Shown: positions 1 to 9,218, numbered from the stretch's first letter. The stretch: DNA of 64,000 bases from CAZBME01 sp964645835 (GCA_964645835.1 CAZYDG010000092.1:15444-79443), one strand, 5' to 3'. Numbers and translations: made by a program. The notes: generated by a model from the letters alone, not told the origin.

Positions 1-733
1 GGATTTCTGAGCAGATAAGCGGGATGATAGGTCGGCATAAGATCGATGCCTTGATACCTATGGAAGCGGCCCCTCAGAATCGTAATGGGCGTCTCCGATT
101 TCAGCAGCGTGTGAGCGGCAAAGGTTCCCAAGGCACAAATCACCTTAGGCCGGATCGCATTCAATTGCCTGATAAGAAAGGGTTCGCAAACCTCTATCTC
201 ATCAGGTTTGGGATTCCGGTTTCCCGGTGGCCGGCATTTCAGGATATTGCAAATATAGACATCCTGACGATTGAGCTTCATGGCCTCGATGATCTTGGTC
301 AAAAGCTGGCCGGCACGGCCCACGAAAGGCCGTCCCTGGGCGTCTTCATCTGCTCCGGGCGCCTCTCCGACAAACACCAGGGATGCCGATGGGTTGCCCT
401 CGCCGAAAACGATGTTATTCCTCTGCCCATGAAGGCCGCAACGCCGGCAGTCGCCCAGTTCCCTTCTCACGATGTCGAGAGTCAAAGGGCCTTCCTTCGG
501 CCCAACACTATTTCCAGTATCCGGCATGACCGCCCCAGCCACCACAGGATGGACATCAGCCATGACAGACGAAGGCCGTTCAGCCTTTATACCGGTCTCT
601 GGCATACCTGTCCCTCGCCAGGCCAAGCGCCGTTTTAGAGCGGGGAAGCTTTCCATCGCATCCAGATGGCTGCGTACCTCATGGACCAGCTGTTGCAACG
701 CCTGCCGCTCATCGTCTCTTGTTATCCTGTCAT
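1..733 (-). CDS. Uracil-DNA glycosylase, family 4 (3' end beyond window)
   Basis: Removes uracil from DNA to start base-excision repair. Seen: 244 residues before the window edge. After a variable N-terminal stretch of about 90 residues comes LGDCRRCGLH, the first cysteine pair expected for the family's 4Fe-4S cluster. It is followed by the motif-A stretch GEAPGADEDAQGRPFVG, then YICNILKCRPPGNRNP, and PTYHPAYLLRN close to the edge. These are the standard motifs of the family-4 (Thermus/Archaeoglobus type) enzymes. The ATG overlaps the coaBC stop codon as ATGA, so the two are probably translationally coupled. The extended N-terminus before the cysteine pair is common in bacterial members and may be a linker. 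The C-terminus cannot be judged. Confidence 0.93.
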
Positions 734-1929
734 CCATGGCGGTTGTCCCGATATCTTTTTAATCGATCGAGGATGCAGTTTGCGGCATCGAGTTTGTCCA
801 TCATGGGCAATGCCTCCGTATTGCCATCTTCGCCAAGAATTTTGATAACGTTCGTATCGCACTGGAATCCGGCTCCCGCCTCACGCAGATCGTTTGCAAC
901 GATAAAATCGAGTCCTTTTTTCTTGAGCTTCGATAGAGCGTTTTCCAGGATATTTTCCGTCTCCATGGCAAAGCCGACAACAATGCGGTGACCTTTGTTT
1001 TTAGCAATCTCGGCAATAATATCGGGATTTCGTTCGAGTTCAAGCACCATAGGACCCGCCTTCTTCTTGATTTTTTGCACTGCCTGTTGACAGGGCCGGT
1101 AATCGGCGACAGCAGCCGCCTTGATCACGACCGTCGCATTCTCAAAATGTTTTACCACACAATCCCGCATTTCCTGAGCGGTTGTAACGGAAAGAAATGT
1201 GACACCCTGAGGGACCGGCAACGCCGAGGGCCCGCTGATGAGTGTTACATCGGCGCCTCGCCTGCGGGCTGCTATAGCCAGGGCATAGCCCATTTTTCCG
1301 GACGAATGATTGCTGATGAACCGGACCGGATCGAAGGGTTCCCGGGTGGGGCCAGCCGTTACCAAAAGCCGCTCGCCGATGAGATCTTTCGGCGTCAGGG
1401 CAGATTCAACGGCCTCCATGATATCATCGATATCGGCCAACCGGCCGACGCCTTCGACCTTGCAGGCCAATTCCCCATAGCCGGGCGCAATAAACCCAAA
1501 GTGTTTCGCCTTGAGCTTCTCCATATTCTCTTGAACGATTTCATTGAGGTACATGTTCACATTCATGGCGGGACAGACCAGAACCGGCGCTTGAGTTGCC
1601 ATGACCACTGTCGTAAGAAGATCATCGGCTAACCCCATGGCCATCTTACCGATAACATTGGCCGTAGCCGGAGCTATTATGAGAAGATCCGCAAATTCAG
1701 CCAGGGAGATATGGTTGATGTCATAGACATCCTGGCGCCACATGTCCGTGAATACAGGGTGCCCGGACAATACTTGCAGGGTCAGGGGCGTGATAAACTC
1801 TGTGGCATTTCTCGTCATGATCACACGTACTTTTGCCCCTTTTTTGACCAGCGCCCTTGTCAGTTCAGCCGATTTATAAGCAGCGATCCCGCCGGTAATG
1901 CCAAGTACGATATTTTTTCCCTCAATCAT
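730..1929 (-). CDS. coaBC: Bifunctional phosphopantothenoylcysteine decarboxylase/phosphopantothenate-cysteine ligase
   Basis: Two consecutive steps of coenzyme A synthesis: cysteine is ligated to 4'-phosphopantothenate, and the product is then decarboxylated using FMN. Seen: 399 residues, the usual length. The N-terminal CoaC flavoprotein domain (about 1-185) has GITGGIAAYK, the catalytic-His segment NHISL, and PAMNVNMY, the substrate-clamp PxMNxxM motif. The flexible flap reads ELACKVEGVGR; the residue after the catalytic Cys is Lys where Gly is usual, which looks tolerable. The CoaB domain (about 190-399) has NHSSGKMG, AAAVADYRP and a basic KIKKK. It is the first gene of a two-gene unit with the uracil-DNA glycosylase (ATGA overlap). 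Confidence 0.97.
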   Translation of the reverse strand: MIEGKNIVLGITGGIAAYKSAELTRALVKKGAKVRVIMTRNATEFITPLTLQVLSGHPVFTDMWRQDVYDINHISLAEFADLLIIAPATANVIGKMAMGLADDLLTTVVMATQAPVLVCPAMNVNMYLNEIVQENMEKLKAKHFGFIAPGYGELACKVEGVGRLADIDDIMEAVESALTPKDLIGERLLVTAGPTREPFDPVRFISNHSSGKMGYALAIAARRRGADVTLISGPSALPVPQGVTFLSVTTAQEMRDCVVKHFENATVVIKAAAVADYRPCQQAVQKIKKKAGPMVLELERNPDIIAEIAKNKGHRIVVGFAMETENILENALSKLKKKGLDFIVANDLREAGAGFQCDTNVIKILGEDGNTEALPMMDKLDAANCILDRLKRYRDNRHG

Positions 1930-2108
1930 ATCTTACATCCTTTTACGGGTCTTCAGAATGGCCGGAGAAGCCTGCCATCTGTGACAATCCGTAGAAAATA
2001 TATCAAGAAATAATCCCATAGATCAAGTTGTTAATTCTCTCTTTTATCTTGCAAAAACAAGATAAAATCTCTATATGTCCCTCGTCACTTTATCCAACGA
2101 GGCTTTTT

Positions 2109-3437
2109 ATGAAAACATATAAGATATATTTTATTTTAGCAATACTTATCCTCTTTACCGGTTTCGGCTGGTGGTTTTTCAACAGCTACGGTGAAATAGG
2201 CAAGCCGGAGATTAAGCTGTCTTACGATATAACCGCCATCGGACAACGAAGTATACTTGAGGTCACCTTCACGGACACACAAAGCGGTATCGGTCAGGCC
2301 ACGGTAACCATCGCTCAAGATAATCAAATACGTACGATAGCCGCGATCAATGAAAGCGGCAATGCCCCACATCATAAAACCGTCCCTGTCACCATCGACC
2401 CCATTGCCCTTAAATTACATGATGGGCCCGCTGTTCTGACCATCACTGTAAACGACAACGCCCTCTGGAAAAATATCACAACCTTGGGCAAAATTATCAA
2501 TGTAGATGTCATTCCACCCCAGATATTTCTTCTTACACCGACAAACCATATTAACCCGGGTGGAACGTGCATGATTCTCTACAGAACGTCAAAACCGGTC
2601 AGCACCACCGGTGTCAAGGTTGATGACGTGTTCTTTCCCGCCTATCCTACGAGCGTTTCGGGAAAACCTTGCTACATCGCCTATTTCGCCTTTCCCATTG
2701 AACTACCGGCAGGAGGAGGAAACATCAAGATTTATGCCCGGGACCAGGGGGGAAATGAAACCATTTCTGGCATACCCAGGCTCCTGTTGAAGAAAAAGTT
2801 CCGTAGCGATAAAATGGCTCTTTCCGATAGCTTTCTGCAGCGGAAAATGCCCGAGTTTCTACCCATCAATCCCGCCCTTCGGGACAAACCGCCGGTTGAA
2901 ATTTTTATCTATGTAAACACAACGCTGAGATTAGAAAACACGAAGACCATCCAGGCTGCATGTCAGAAATCGGAAGCCCGGCAACTCTGGCAGGATACTT
3001 TTCTACGGATGAAGGATGCCTCGCCCATGGCCCAGTTCGGCGATAAACGGACGTGGACATACAATGGAAAAGTGATCGGAGACAGTATTCATCTAGGTGT
3101 TGATCTCGCTTCCCTAGCCAACGCGCCTATCGAAGCCGCAAATAGCGGGGTTGTCGTCCTGGCAGGATATCTGGGCATTTATGGCAATGCGGTAATGATC
3201 GACCACGGCTATGGGATTTCCACTCTTTACGGCCACATGTCCAATATTACGGTCAAAAACGGTCAGAGCGTGAAACGGGGAGAAATGATAGGCAACAGCG
3301 GCTTGTCGGGTCTGGCGGGCGGCGATCATCTTCATTTCTCCGTCCTCGTCGGCGGACAGTTCGTCAACCCGACGGAATGGTGGGACCCGCATTGGATCGC
3401 CGACAATATCACGAAAAAGATGGCCGTCTCATTCTAG
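2109..3437 (+). CDS. Membrane-anchored M23 family (LytM-type) metallopeptidase
   Basis: Probable peptidoglycan endopeptidase or LytM-fold cell-wall factor. Seen: 442 residues from the ATG at 2109, which has GAGG a few bases upstream; an in-frame ATG at 2028 has no ribosome site. One N-terminal membrane segment (about residues 5-23) anchors a periplasmic protein. The middle part (about 40-230) reads as a beta-rich, Ig-like region. The C-terminal M23 domain carries the zinc and catalytic motifs HLGVDLAS (HxxxD), TLYGHMS and GDHLHFSV. All expected metal ligands are present, so activity is likely. The gene stands alone and ends just before a palindromic repeat. Confidence 0.92.
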   Translation: MKTYKIYFILAILILFTGFGWWFFNSYGEIGKPEIKLSYDITAIGQRSILEVTFTDTQSGIGQATVTIAQDNQIRTIAAINESGNAPHHKTVPVTIDPIALKLHDGPAVLTITVNDNALWKNITTLGKIINVDVIPPQIFLLTPTNHINPGGTCMILYRTSKPVSTTGVKVDDVFFPAYPTSVSGKPCYIAYFAFPIELPAGGGNIKIYARDQGGNETISGIPRLLLKKKFRSDKMALSDSFLQRKMPEFLPINPALRDKPPVEIFIYVNTTLRLENTKTIQAACQKSEARQLWQDTFLRMKDASPMAQFGDKRTWTYNGKVIGDSIHLGVDLASLANAPIEAANSGVVVLAGYLGIYGNAVMIDHGYGISTLYGHMSNITVKNGQSVKRGEMIGNSGLSGLAGGDHLHFSVLVGGQFVNPTEWWDPHWIADNITKKMAVSF

Positions 3438-3441
3438 TCAG

Positions 3442-3565
3442 CAGGTTGTTCAAAAATGTTCAGAAGCAAGGCGCGCAAAAGGTGAGGAATGAGGCGTACA
3501 TAGAAGTATGTCGATTGACGAGGCTTGCAGCGCAACGCAGCAGATGGGCATTTTTCAACAATCTG
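3442..3565. repeat. 124-bp palindromic repeat element (MITE-like)
   Basis: The ends form an imperfect inverted repeat: CAGGTTGTTCAAAAATG at 3442-3458 against CATTTTTCAACAATCTG at 3549-3565 (15 of 17 matches). Near the centre is a smaller hairpin, ACATA-GAAG-TATGT. No coding potential is evident. The sequence resembles short palindromic elements scattered through many Desulfobacterota genomes (from memory, not searched). It sits between the convergent M23 gene and the small gene at 3576-3791. A relic of the same end sequence is at 9705-9748. Confidence 0.7.
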
Positions 3566-3575
3566 TCTCAAGAAC

Positions 3576-3791
3576 TCATTCCCGGCGATCAACGAAGACT
3601 TCAACGTTGATATCATTTCTGAGGCATAGCATTGATTGGGGAACGAGAAAACTGCGCATATGGGAAGGCACATAAATAAGGAACCAGGGATCGCCTGCCG
3701 CATATTCACCACGACGGCCGATGATCTTTCCCATACGTTGATAAAATGGATGCCGCGGGTAATCCACAACGACGGTATCGCCAAGGTCCAT
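3576..3791 (-). CDS. Small conserved-looking protein of unknown function (SH3-like?)
   Basis: 71 residues beginning MDLGDTVVVDYPRHPFYQRM. An AGGAG ribosome site lies 6 bases before the ATG, which supports this start. The opening D-x-V-x-V-D-Y-x-x-H-P pattern, followed by GKIIGRRGEYAAGDPWFLI, is typical of small beta-barrel (KOW/SH3-like) proteins in which a short barrel binds a partner. That is only a fold impression. No cysteines or histidine clusters are present. A longer reading frame on the same strand (3434-3862) is out of phase and is rejected because it lacks a ribosome site. Function unknown. Confidence 0.6.
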   Translation of the reverse strand: MDLGDTVVVDYPRHPFYQRMGKIIGRRGEYAAGDPWFLIYVPSHMRSFLVPQSMLCLRNDINVEVFVDRRE

Positions 3792-4051
3792 ATGAAGCTC
3801 CTGCCTATTGCATCATATTTTTTATTTTGAAAAAAATCTCTTCTAGTAACAAAGTTTAACAAGCTATTGTCAGAAAAGCTACTTTTATTATCTCAAGTAA
3901 ATTGATTGTTCCCCCTCCGTAAATTCTGCTGTTTTTAATCCGGCTTGAGTTAAAGGACGCTTTGTGCTAATTTTTGTACAAGAAATTGCACTTAATGACA
4001 AAATTCCAGACAACTCCAGACATAACAACGAGACAATCAGGACATCAGGCT

Positions 4052-4282
4052 ATGGATCAGGTCTGCACGGCGTGCCGGAGCGAAAAGGTATATACGACCT
4101 GTAACGGTTGTAAAACGGCTCTGTGTGACAAGTGCGCCATCTTCGAATTGGTGGGTGGGGGGTGCGGAAACGTCGTTCCTGTCTATTTCTGCCCATCGTG
4201 TGTGAAGGACCCCATGGCCAACCCGAATTCCATCTTCTGGAAGATGAAGGATGAAGATGTCGTCCCCAATGGGCATAATTAA
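4052..4282 (+). CDS. Small cysteine-rich zinc-ribbon/B-box-like protein
   Basis: About 76 residues from the ATG at 4052; in-frame ATGs at 3974 and 3995 are possible but give a low-complexity N-terminus. The cysteines come in pairs: VCTACRS, TTCNGC, LCDKC, GGGCGN and FCPSC. This gives at least four CxxC-type knuckles, enough for two zinc sites in a treble-clef or B-box-like fold. The spacing resembles small zinc-finger proteins of Desulfobacterota whose role is unknown. It converges with the helicase gene. No operon partner is seen. Confidence 0.6.
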   Translation: MDQVCTACRSEKVYTTCNGCKTALCDKCAIFELVGGGCGNVVPVYFCPSCVKDPMANPNSIFWKMKDEDVVPNGHN

Positions 4283-4345
4283 ACAGACTGATGGAAAATC
4301 CACCCAACCCCCCTTTGTTCAAAAGAGGGCTTCATAACCATTCAT

Positions 4346-6310
4346 TCATATTCCATCGACAAACCACCGCTCTATGGGCGATGCCGACTCGTCCTGCAAA
4401 GGTGAAACGAGTTCCTTGATGAAGCGTGAGGGCTTGACGGGCAGATAACCGCCACCACGGGCATATTCCACCGTGGGGTATGAGAGGTATAGCTGGTCCT
4501 TGGCCCTGGTCGTTGCCACGTAAAAGAGCCGCCTTTCTTCCTCCTCCCCCTCGGGGTCGTTCAAGGCCCTGTTCAGGGGAATCATGCCGTCTGCGCACCA
4601 GATAAGGAAAACCACCTGCCATTCCAGCCCCTTAGATTGATGAATCGTGCTTAAGATCACCTTGTCGTCTTTATCGATCTTCTCTTCGTCTCCCTCTTCC
4701 GTCACGCCGGTCAATAGGGCCATTTCGTTCAAAAATTCCTCCATGGATTCAAAACGTGAAGAAAAGCTGGCGAGTTGATTAAGGTCTTCCACCCTACCCT
4801 GATAATCCGTATAGGTGGATTGGAGAAATTCATGATATCCGCTCTTCATGACATGATCGATGACCAGGGCGGGATTTGGATCGGCGGCCAGGACGCTCAG
4901 ATCCGAAAGGAGCCGCCGGCACTGTGCATAGCCGGGTTTGACGGATTTACCGACTTTTTTTTCGTATTCATCGGAAATGAAATATAAAAGGGGCTGATCG
5001 TTTGCGGCTATGGCCTTCCAGATTTTGTCCGCAGTGACCCGACCGATCTTGTCGTAGAGGCCGAGTGCCCTTTTCCATGCCAGTTCATCGCGGGGATTGA
5101 CAAGGATTCTCATATAAGCGGCGACATCTTTGATATGTGCCTGCTCAAAAAACCGGATGCCCGAGCGAAGTTCGAAGGGAATGCCTCGCCTGGTCAGTTC
5201 CATCTGAACTTCCATGGAATGATAATGAGCCCTGTACAACACGGCCATCTCTTTCAAGGGAACTCCTTCATGCATCAGTTCGATGATCCGCTGAGAAACG
5301 AAATCCGCCTGTTGCCCCACATTCCGGGTTACAGCCAGGGCGGGCCGGACGCCCTGTCCCCGGACGGCACGGAGAATCTTGGGAAATTGATTGATATTAT
5401 TCTGGATGGTCAGGTTGGCCATATTGAGGATTTCCGGCGTTGATCGGTAATTTATCTCAAGGCGGAACGTGCGGCAGTCGGGATAGCGCTCGGGAAAGCT
5501 CATGATGTTGGCGTAATTGGCGCCCCGAAAGGAATAAATGCTTTGGGAGTCGTCGCCGACGACCATTATATTGCGGTGCCGCCCGGCCAGAAGGTCCGTG
5601 ATATCGCCCTGTATCAGATTCGTGTCCTGGTATTCATCGACAAGGATATGGAGAAACCGCTCGGCATACAGGTCCATGATGTGAGGGTGCTCTATGAGCA
5701 ACTGCCGCCAGAAGAGGAGAAGGTCATCGAAATCCATGACGTTGAGTTTTCGCTTCCGTTCCTCATAGTATTTGGCCACATGGCAAATGTCATCGTAACA
5801 ATAGGAAAAGTGCGGATATCGATCATCTATCACCTCTGCAAGCGTCCTGCCTGTGTTGACGGCGAAACTGACCATGTCGCGAAGGACGTCACCCTTGGGA
5901 AACTTGGGCGTGGAATTTTCCACCGTTTCGGCAATGCACGTATTCATCATCTGTCTGCCGTCTTCGCTGTCGATAATCGAGAAGCTGCGGTCGAAACCCA
6001 GCAGATCAGCATGGCGGCGGATCACCTTGTGGCCGATGGCGTGGAATGTCCCGCCCCAGAAGAGATTGACGTCGTTGCCGACCAGGCTGCCGACACGGGA
6101 CAACATTGATCGTGCAGCCTTATTCGTAAAGGTGGCCACGAGAATCCGGTCCGGGCTGACACCCGATGCCAAAAGCCACGCAACCCGGTAGGTCAGGGTC
6201 CTTGTTTTACCGCTCCCCGCACCTGCCAAAACGAGAAGCGGACCGCCCGCTTCTTCGACGACGGCCCGCTGTTGTTCATTCAATTCCCAGTCAGGGGGTG
6301 TAATCTTCAT
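4346..6310 (-). CDS. uvrD: UvrD/PcrA-type ATP-dependent 3'-5' DNA helicase
   Basis: Superfamily 1A helicase acting in repair or replication restart. Seen: 654 residues, near the usual 650-750. The Walker A/motif I is LAGAGSGKTRT (about residues 27-37). Motif II is LVDEYQDTN (DEYQ in place of DEFQ), motif III GDDSQSIYSFRGA, motif IV region EINYRST, motif V STIHQSKGLEW and motif VI VATTRAKDQLYL. All core motifs are intact. The C-terminus is short compared with PcrA/UvrD, so the RNA-polymerase-binding tail may be missing. The ATG overlaps the adk stop (ATGA), so it is the downstream member of an adk-helicase pair. Whether it is best called Rep, PcrA or UvrD cannot be settled by eye. Confidence 0.93.
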   Translation of the reverse strand: MKITPPDWELNEQQRAVVEEAGGPLLVLAGAGSGKTRTLTYRVAWLLASGVSPDRILVATFTNKAARSMLSRVGSLVGNDVNLFWGGTFHAIGHKVIRRHADLLGFDRSFSIIDSEDGRQMMNTCIAETVENSTPKFPKGDVLRDMVSFAVNTGRTLAEVIDDRYPHFSYCYDDICHVAKYYEERKRKLNVMDFDDLLLFWRQLLIEHPHIMDLYAERFLHILVDEYQDTNLIQGDITDLLAGRHRNIMVVGDDSQSIYSFRGANYANIMSFPERYPDCRTFRLEINYRSTPEILNMANLTIQNNINQFPKILRAVRGQGVRPALAVTRNVGQQADFVSQRIIELMHEGVPLKEMAVLYRAHYHSMEVQMELTRRGIPFELRSGIRFFEQAHIKDVAAYMRILVNPRDELAWKRALGLYDKIGRVTADKIWKAIAANDQPLLYFISDEYEKKVGKSVKPGYAQCRRLLSDLSVLAADPNPALVIDHVMKSGYHEFLQSTYTDYQGRVEDLNQLASFSSRFESMEEFLNEMALLTGVTEEGDEEKIDKDDKVILSTIHQSKGLEWQVVFLIWCADGMIPLNRALNDPEGEEEERRLFYVATTRAKDQLYLSYPTVEYARGGGYLPVKPSRFIKELVSPLQDESASPIERWFVDGI

Positions 6311-6957
6311 TTACCTGTCAGGACGGCCTTAACGGCCTCCACTGTGTCTTTGGAGCTGATGGATTCGAAGTTTTTCAGGAGGCCCTCTTTGTCGTAGAAG
6401 TTGATCAGAGGGGAGGTTTTCTGCTGATACGTCTCCAGACGGAAATTGATTGCCTCTTCCGTCTCGTCATCGCGCTGAATCGTCGGGCTGCCGCACTTCT
6501 TGCAAGTGCCGTCTGCATTGGGAGGATTGCTTTTGATATTGTAGATCTCCTGGCAATCGCCATTGGAGCAGGTCCGCCGTGTCGTCAGACGGTCAAGGAT
6601 AACATCACGGGGCACTTCGAGATTTACTACAAAATCCAGTTTGATGCCGATCTTCTCCATGAGGACCTTTAATGCCTCGGCCTGGGGAATGGTCCTGGGA
6701 AATCCGTCCAGAATGAAGCCCTTCTGACAATCGGACTGTTGGAGCCTGACCTCCATGATCTGCATGATCAATGAATCGGGGACCAGATCGCCCCGGTCCA
6801 TGTACCCTTTTGCCTCTTTTCCCAACGCCGATCCTTCCTTCACAGCCGCCCGCAGGATATCCCCCGTCGATATCTGCACGGACCCGTCATAGGCCGTAAG
6901 CAACTTGGCCACGGTGCCCTTCCCTGCGCCGGGGGCTCCTAAAAGGATAATTTTCAT
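6307..6957 (-). CDS. adk: Adenylate kinase
   Basis: Interconverts ATP + AMP and 2 ADP. Seen: 216 residues from an ATG with a very strong AAGGAGGAATCA ribosome site; the longer in-frame N-terminus back to 7056 is untranslated leader. Walker A GAPGAGKGT is at about residues 7-15, the AMP-binding segment STGDILRAA follows, and FILDGFPRT carries the conserved DGFPR. The LID domain has a zinc-binding set: CSNGDC and CKKCGSP, so this is the zinc-type long-LID form. The helicase gene follows with a 4-base overlap. Nothing unusual. Confidence 0.97.
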   Translation of the reverse strand: MKIILLGAPGAGKGTVAKLLTAYDGSVQISTGDILRAAVKEGSALGKEAKGYMDRGDLVPDSLIMQIMEVRLQQSDCQKGFILDGFPRTIPQAEALKVLMEKIGIKLDFVVNLEVPRDVILDRLTTRRTCSNGDCQEIYNIKSNPPNADGTCKKCGSPTIQRDDETEEAINFRLETYQQKTSPLINFYDKEGLLKNFESISSKDTVEAVKAVLTGK

Positions 6958-7095
6958 AATTGATTCCTCCTTGATTGGTTCACTATTTTGACGGCGGACT
7001 ATAGGGTATAGGTTATGAAACGTCAAGAGGAATGGATAACCAGTGAAATAATACAATATTTACGAATAGATACGGAGGACATTTTTTATTAATTC

Positions 7096-7770
7096 TCATT
7101 TACCCATCACATCCCAGACATCCACGTCTCCTCCCCCATCGCATTTTATTTTTCCCGAAACTACACGAAAGATGACTTCCGCCACCTCTTCGGGGGGCCT
7201 CCCCTGATAGCCAGAAAGGTGCGTAGCCGTCTCATCGGGATTCACACAACAGATATTCAGACGGGGATGCTCAATTGCCAAGCCCTGCGTGAAGCCCCGG
7301 ACACCAAATTTCGTGCCGCAGTAGACCGACATATTTTCATAGGCCTCCTTACCGGCTGCGCTGGCGACATTCACAATCCCATTTTTCACCAGAGGGATAA
7401 AGGCATGGGTCATTCTGATGAGCCCCTCAAAATTCGTCCTGATCTGGCGCTCAATATCCTTGATCGTCTGTTCCCGGAAGGGTGCAAAGACCCCGACGCC
7501 GGCATCGTTGATAAGAAAATCGACAGCGCCGTAACGGCTCTTTATCTACCGGGCGGCCGCAGTTACACTTGAACTTGAAGTCACATCGAGATTGAGGAGA
7601 AGTAAATCTGCTGCACCGAGCTTCCGGCACCGTTTCTCAACGGCCTCACCACGCGTCTTCCCTCTGAAGTAAGTAAGGATGAGTTTCATGCCTTCTTTCG
7701 CAAAGCGGTAGGCCGTTTCTCTGCCGATTCCCGAACTCGAACCGGTTATCAGGATAATCTGCTCTTTCAT
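7096..7770 (-). pseudogene. Short-chain dehydrogenase/reductase interrupted by one in-frame amber codon
   Basis: Two halves in the same reading frame are separated only by a TAG at 7546-7548. Upstream (from the ATG at 7770, with GGAG 6 bases before it) is the Rossmann motif TGSSSGIG and the first two beta-alpha units. Downstream, in phase, come FLINDAGVG (the NNAG position, here NDAG), the catalytic Ser in NVASAAG and the YCGTK active-site Tyr/Lys, ending in VWDVMGK. With the stop ignored the protein is about 224 residues, a little short of the 240-260 usual for SDRs. The frame is otherwise clean, so the mutation is recent, is a sequencing error, or is read through. It stands alone, convergent with nothing. 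Confidence 0.8.
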
Positions 7771-8064
7771 CTTCATCTCCTGTCAGGTTCTTCAACATCT
7801 TCTTGTAATGGTTCCGGCCGTACATGGCTCATGGACAATCATGCCGGGGCTCTTTCACGAAATCAGGAATATATTCCAGCAAGTTCTTCCATAATACCCA
7901 TCTTTTGAGAGTAAAAGAAATTGTAATTCTATGGGGGTTGAATGGTAGCAGGAAGCATCATGTCCGGAGCTGTATTGACCAAATCAATTCAAATGGCAAG
8001 CCATCTAATTTTAAATGGGATTAATTTCTTGACTTACCGGCTCCCTACCAACTAGAGAAATTGC

Positions 8065-8991
8065 ATGAAGCTATCAGAAAATCATTTAGGCCCGGTGTGG
8101 TTCCTTCCCGGCGATAATCGCGGCCGGTATCCTTTCTGCCACTCTCTGTTTCTACCGGAATCAGGAATCCTCATCGATCCCGGCTCGAACCGGGAACGCC
8201 TCAAGCAGTTGAAACATGAAGGGAGCGTGAAGGCCGTCTGGCTCAGCCATTGGCATGAAGACCATTTCAAAGACCTGGACCTGTTCGACCATCTGCCCCT
8301 GTTCATCTCTCAGGCCGATGCCCTGCCTCTATCCGGCATAGAACATCTCCTGGCCGGTTATGACATCGAAACCGAATTTCCTTATTGGCAGAAAGTAATG
8401 ATCGAGCAATTTCACTTTCGGCCCCGAACACCGGCCGGCTGCCTGGAAGGCGGGCAGACCATTTGCCTTGACGGCCTTACAATAGACCTGATCCCCGCAC
8501 CAGGGCATACGCCGGGACACCTGGCTTTCTATTTCCGCGAGCCGGAGATCCTCTTTCTCGCCGACTACGATCTGACCCCCTTCGGCCCCTGGTATGGCGA
8601 CCACAGTTCCAGCATCGATGACACTATTTCTTCCCTCCGGCGATTGAAAGGCCTTCCCGCCAAGATCTGGATCACTTCCCATGAAAGGGGTATTTTCGAC
8701 GCACTTCCACTGGAAAAATGGCAGGCCTATGAGGGGGTAATTTACGAAAGAGAAAACAGGCTCCTCTCGGCCCTTGCCGAACCACTCACGCTGAATGAGA
8801 TTTGTAATCAATGGATCGTCTACGGAAAGCCCCGGGAACCTCTCGAATTTTTCGAATCATGCGAACGGGCCCTCATGAAGAAACATCTCGAACGTCTTAT
8901 GAAACAAGAAAAAATATCCTTGGATAACGGCCGTTATCGTTGTATGGTACCGTCATTCAATACGACACAGAAAGGAATCGATAGAACATGA
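8065..8991 (+). CDS. MBL-fold metallo-hydrolase
   Basis: Metallo-beta-lactamase superfamily hydrolase, substrate unknown. Seen: 308 residues with the metal-binding HxHxDH motif as SHWHEDHFKDL (about 71-81), the third-ligand region PAPGHTPGHL, LADYDLTPF supplying the bridging Asp, and SHERGIF for the last His. The C-terminal 80 residues form a helical tail (EICNQWIV...ERALMKKHLERL) typical of the LACTB2-like or RNase-Z-related hydrolases that carry a winged-helix-like end. The start codon has only a weak ribosome site. The next small gene overlaps it by ATGA, indicating coupling. Confidence 0.87.
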   Translation: MKLSENHLGPVWFLPGDNRGRYPFCHSLFLPESGILIDPGSNRERLKQLKHEGSVKAVWLSHWHEDHFKDLDLFDHLPLFISQADALPLSGIEHLLAGYDIETEFPYWQKVMIEQFHFRPRTPAGCLEGGQTICLDGLTIDLIPAPGHTPGHLAFYFREPEILFLADYDLTPFGPWYGDHSSSIDDTISSLRRLKGLPAKIWITSHERGIFDALPLEKWQAYEGVIYERENRLLSALAEPLTLNEICNQWIVYGKPREPLEFFESCERALMKKHLERLMKQEKISLDNGRYRCMVPSFNTTQKGIDRT

Positions 8992-9179
8992 ACCCGGAAA
9001 AAGTAATGGAGTACATCGGTAAAGAACTGGAGGCCAATCTGAAGGCCATGTCCAAGGCCAAAACAGCGGAGGAAAAGGTTGCTTACAGCCAGATCATAAG
9101 AAACCTGTCTGAATCGATGGGTATTTTTCTAAGCCTCGCCTGCGATATTTCGGACTGCTGCTCTGATGATGAGGAATAG
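8988..9179 (+). CDS. Small acidic helical protein of unknown function
   Basis: 63 residues, starting inside the last codons of the MBL-fold gene (ATGA overlap), so it is almost certainly co-translated with it. It is predicted almost wholly helical: EYIGKELEANLKAMSKAKTA. It ends in a cysteine pair and acidic tail, DISDCCSDDEE. A strong terminator follows directly. No family is recognised. A role as a small partner or regulator of the upstream hydrolase is inference from the overlap alone. Confidence 0.7.
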   Translation: MNPEKVMEYIGKELEANLKAMSKAKTAEEKVAYSQIIRNLSESMGIFLSLACDISDCCSDDEE

Positions 9180-9185
9180 CCTGAA

Positions 9186-9218
9186 GGTCCCCGGTTTTGC
9201 CGGGGGCCTTTTTTTTTT
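9186..9218 (+). terminator. Rho-independent terminator
   Basis: A GC-rich stem (GGTCCCCGG / CCGGGGGCC, loop TTTTG) is followed by ten T. It ends the MBL-fold hydrolase and small-protein transcript. The T run overlaps the last codons of the opposing EF-hand remnant. Confidence 0.92.

Noticed and set aside
24..638. Long plus-strand open frame at the left edge
   Set aside because: It is the reverse strand of the uracil-DNA glycosylase, whose motifs are clear; no ribosome site.
3434..3862. 142-residue minus-strand frame overlapping the small gene at 3576-3791
   Set aside because: No ribosome site, and it reads through the palindromic repeat. The shorter frame has a good site and a clean protein.
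4290..4330. C-rich AATCCACCCAACCCCCC stretch as another copy of the AATCCACC repeat
   Set aside because: Only the first bases match; there is no partner end or core. It is a common C-rich intergenic motif.
7546..7548. Pyrrolysine read-through of the SDR amber codon
   Set aside because: Only a possibility; SDRs are not known to use pyrrolysine and no pyl genes are in the window. Recorded as a broken gene.
7824..8024. 66-residue plus-strand frame before the MBL-fold gene
   Set aside because: Composition and ribosome site are poor. No support.
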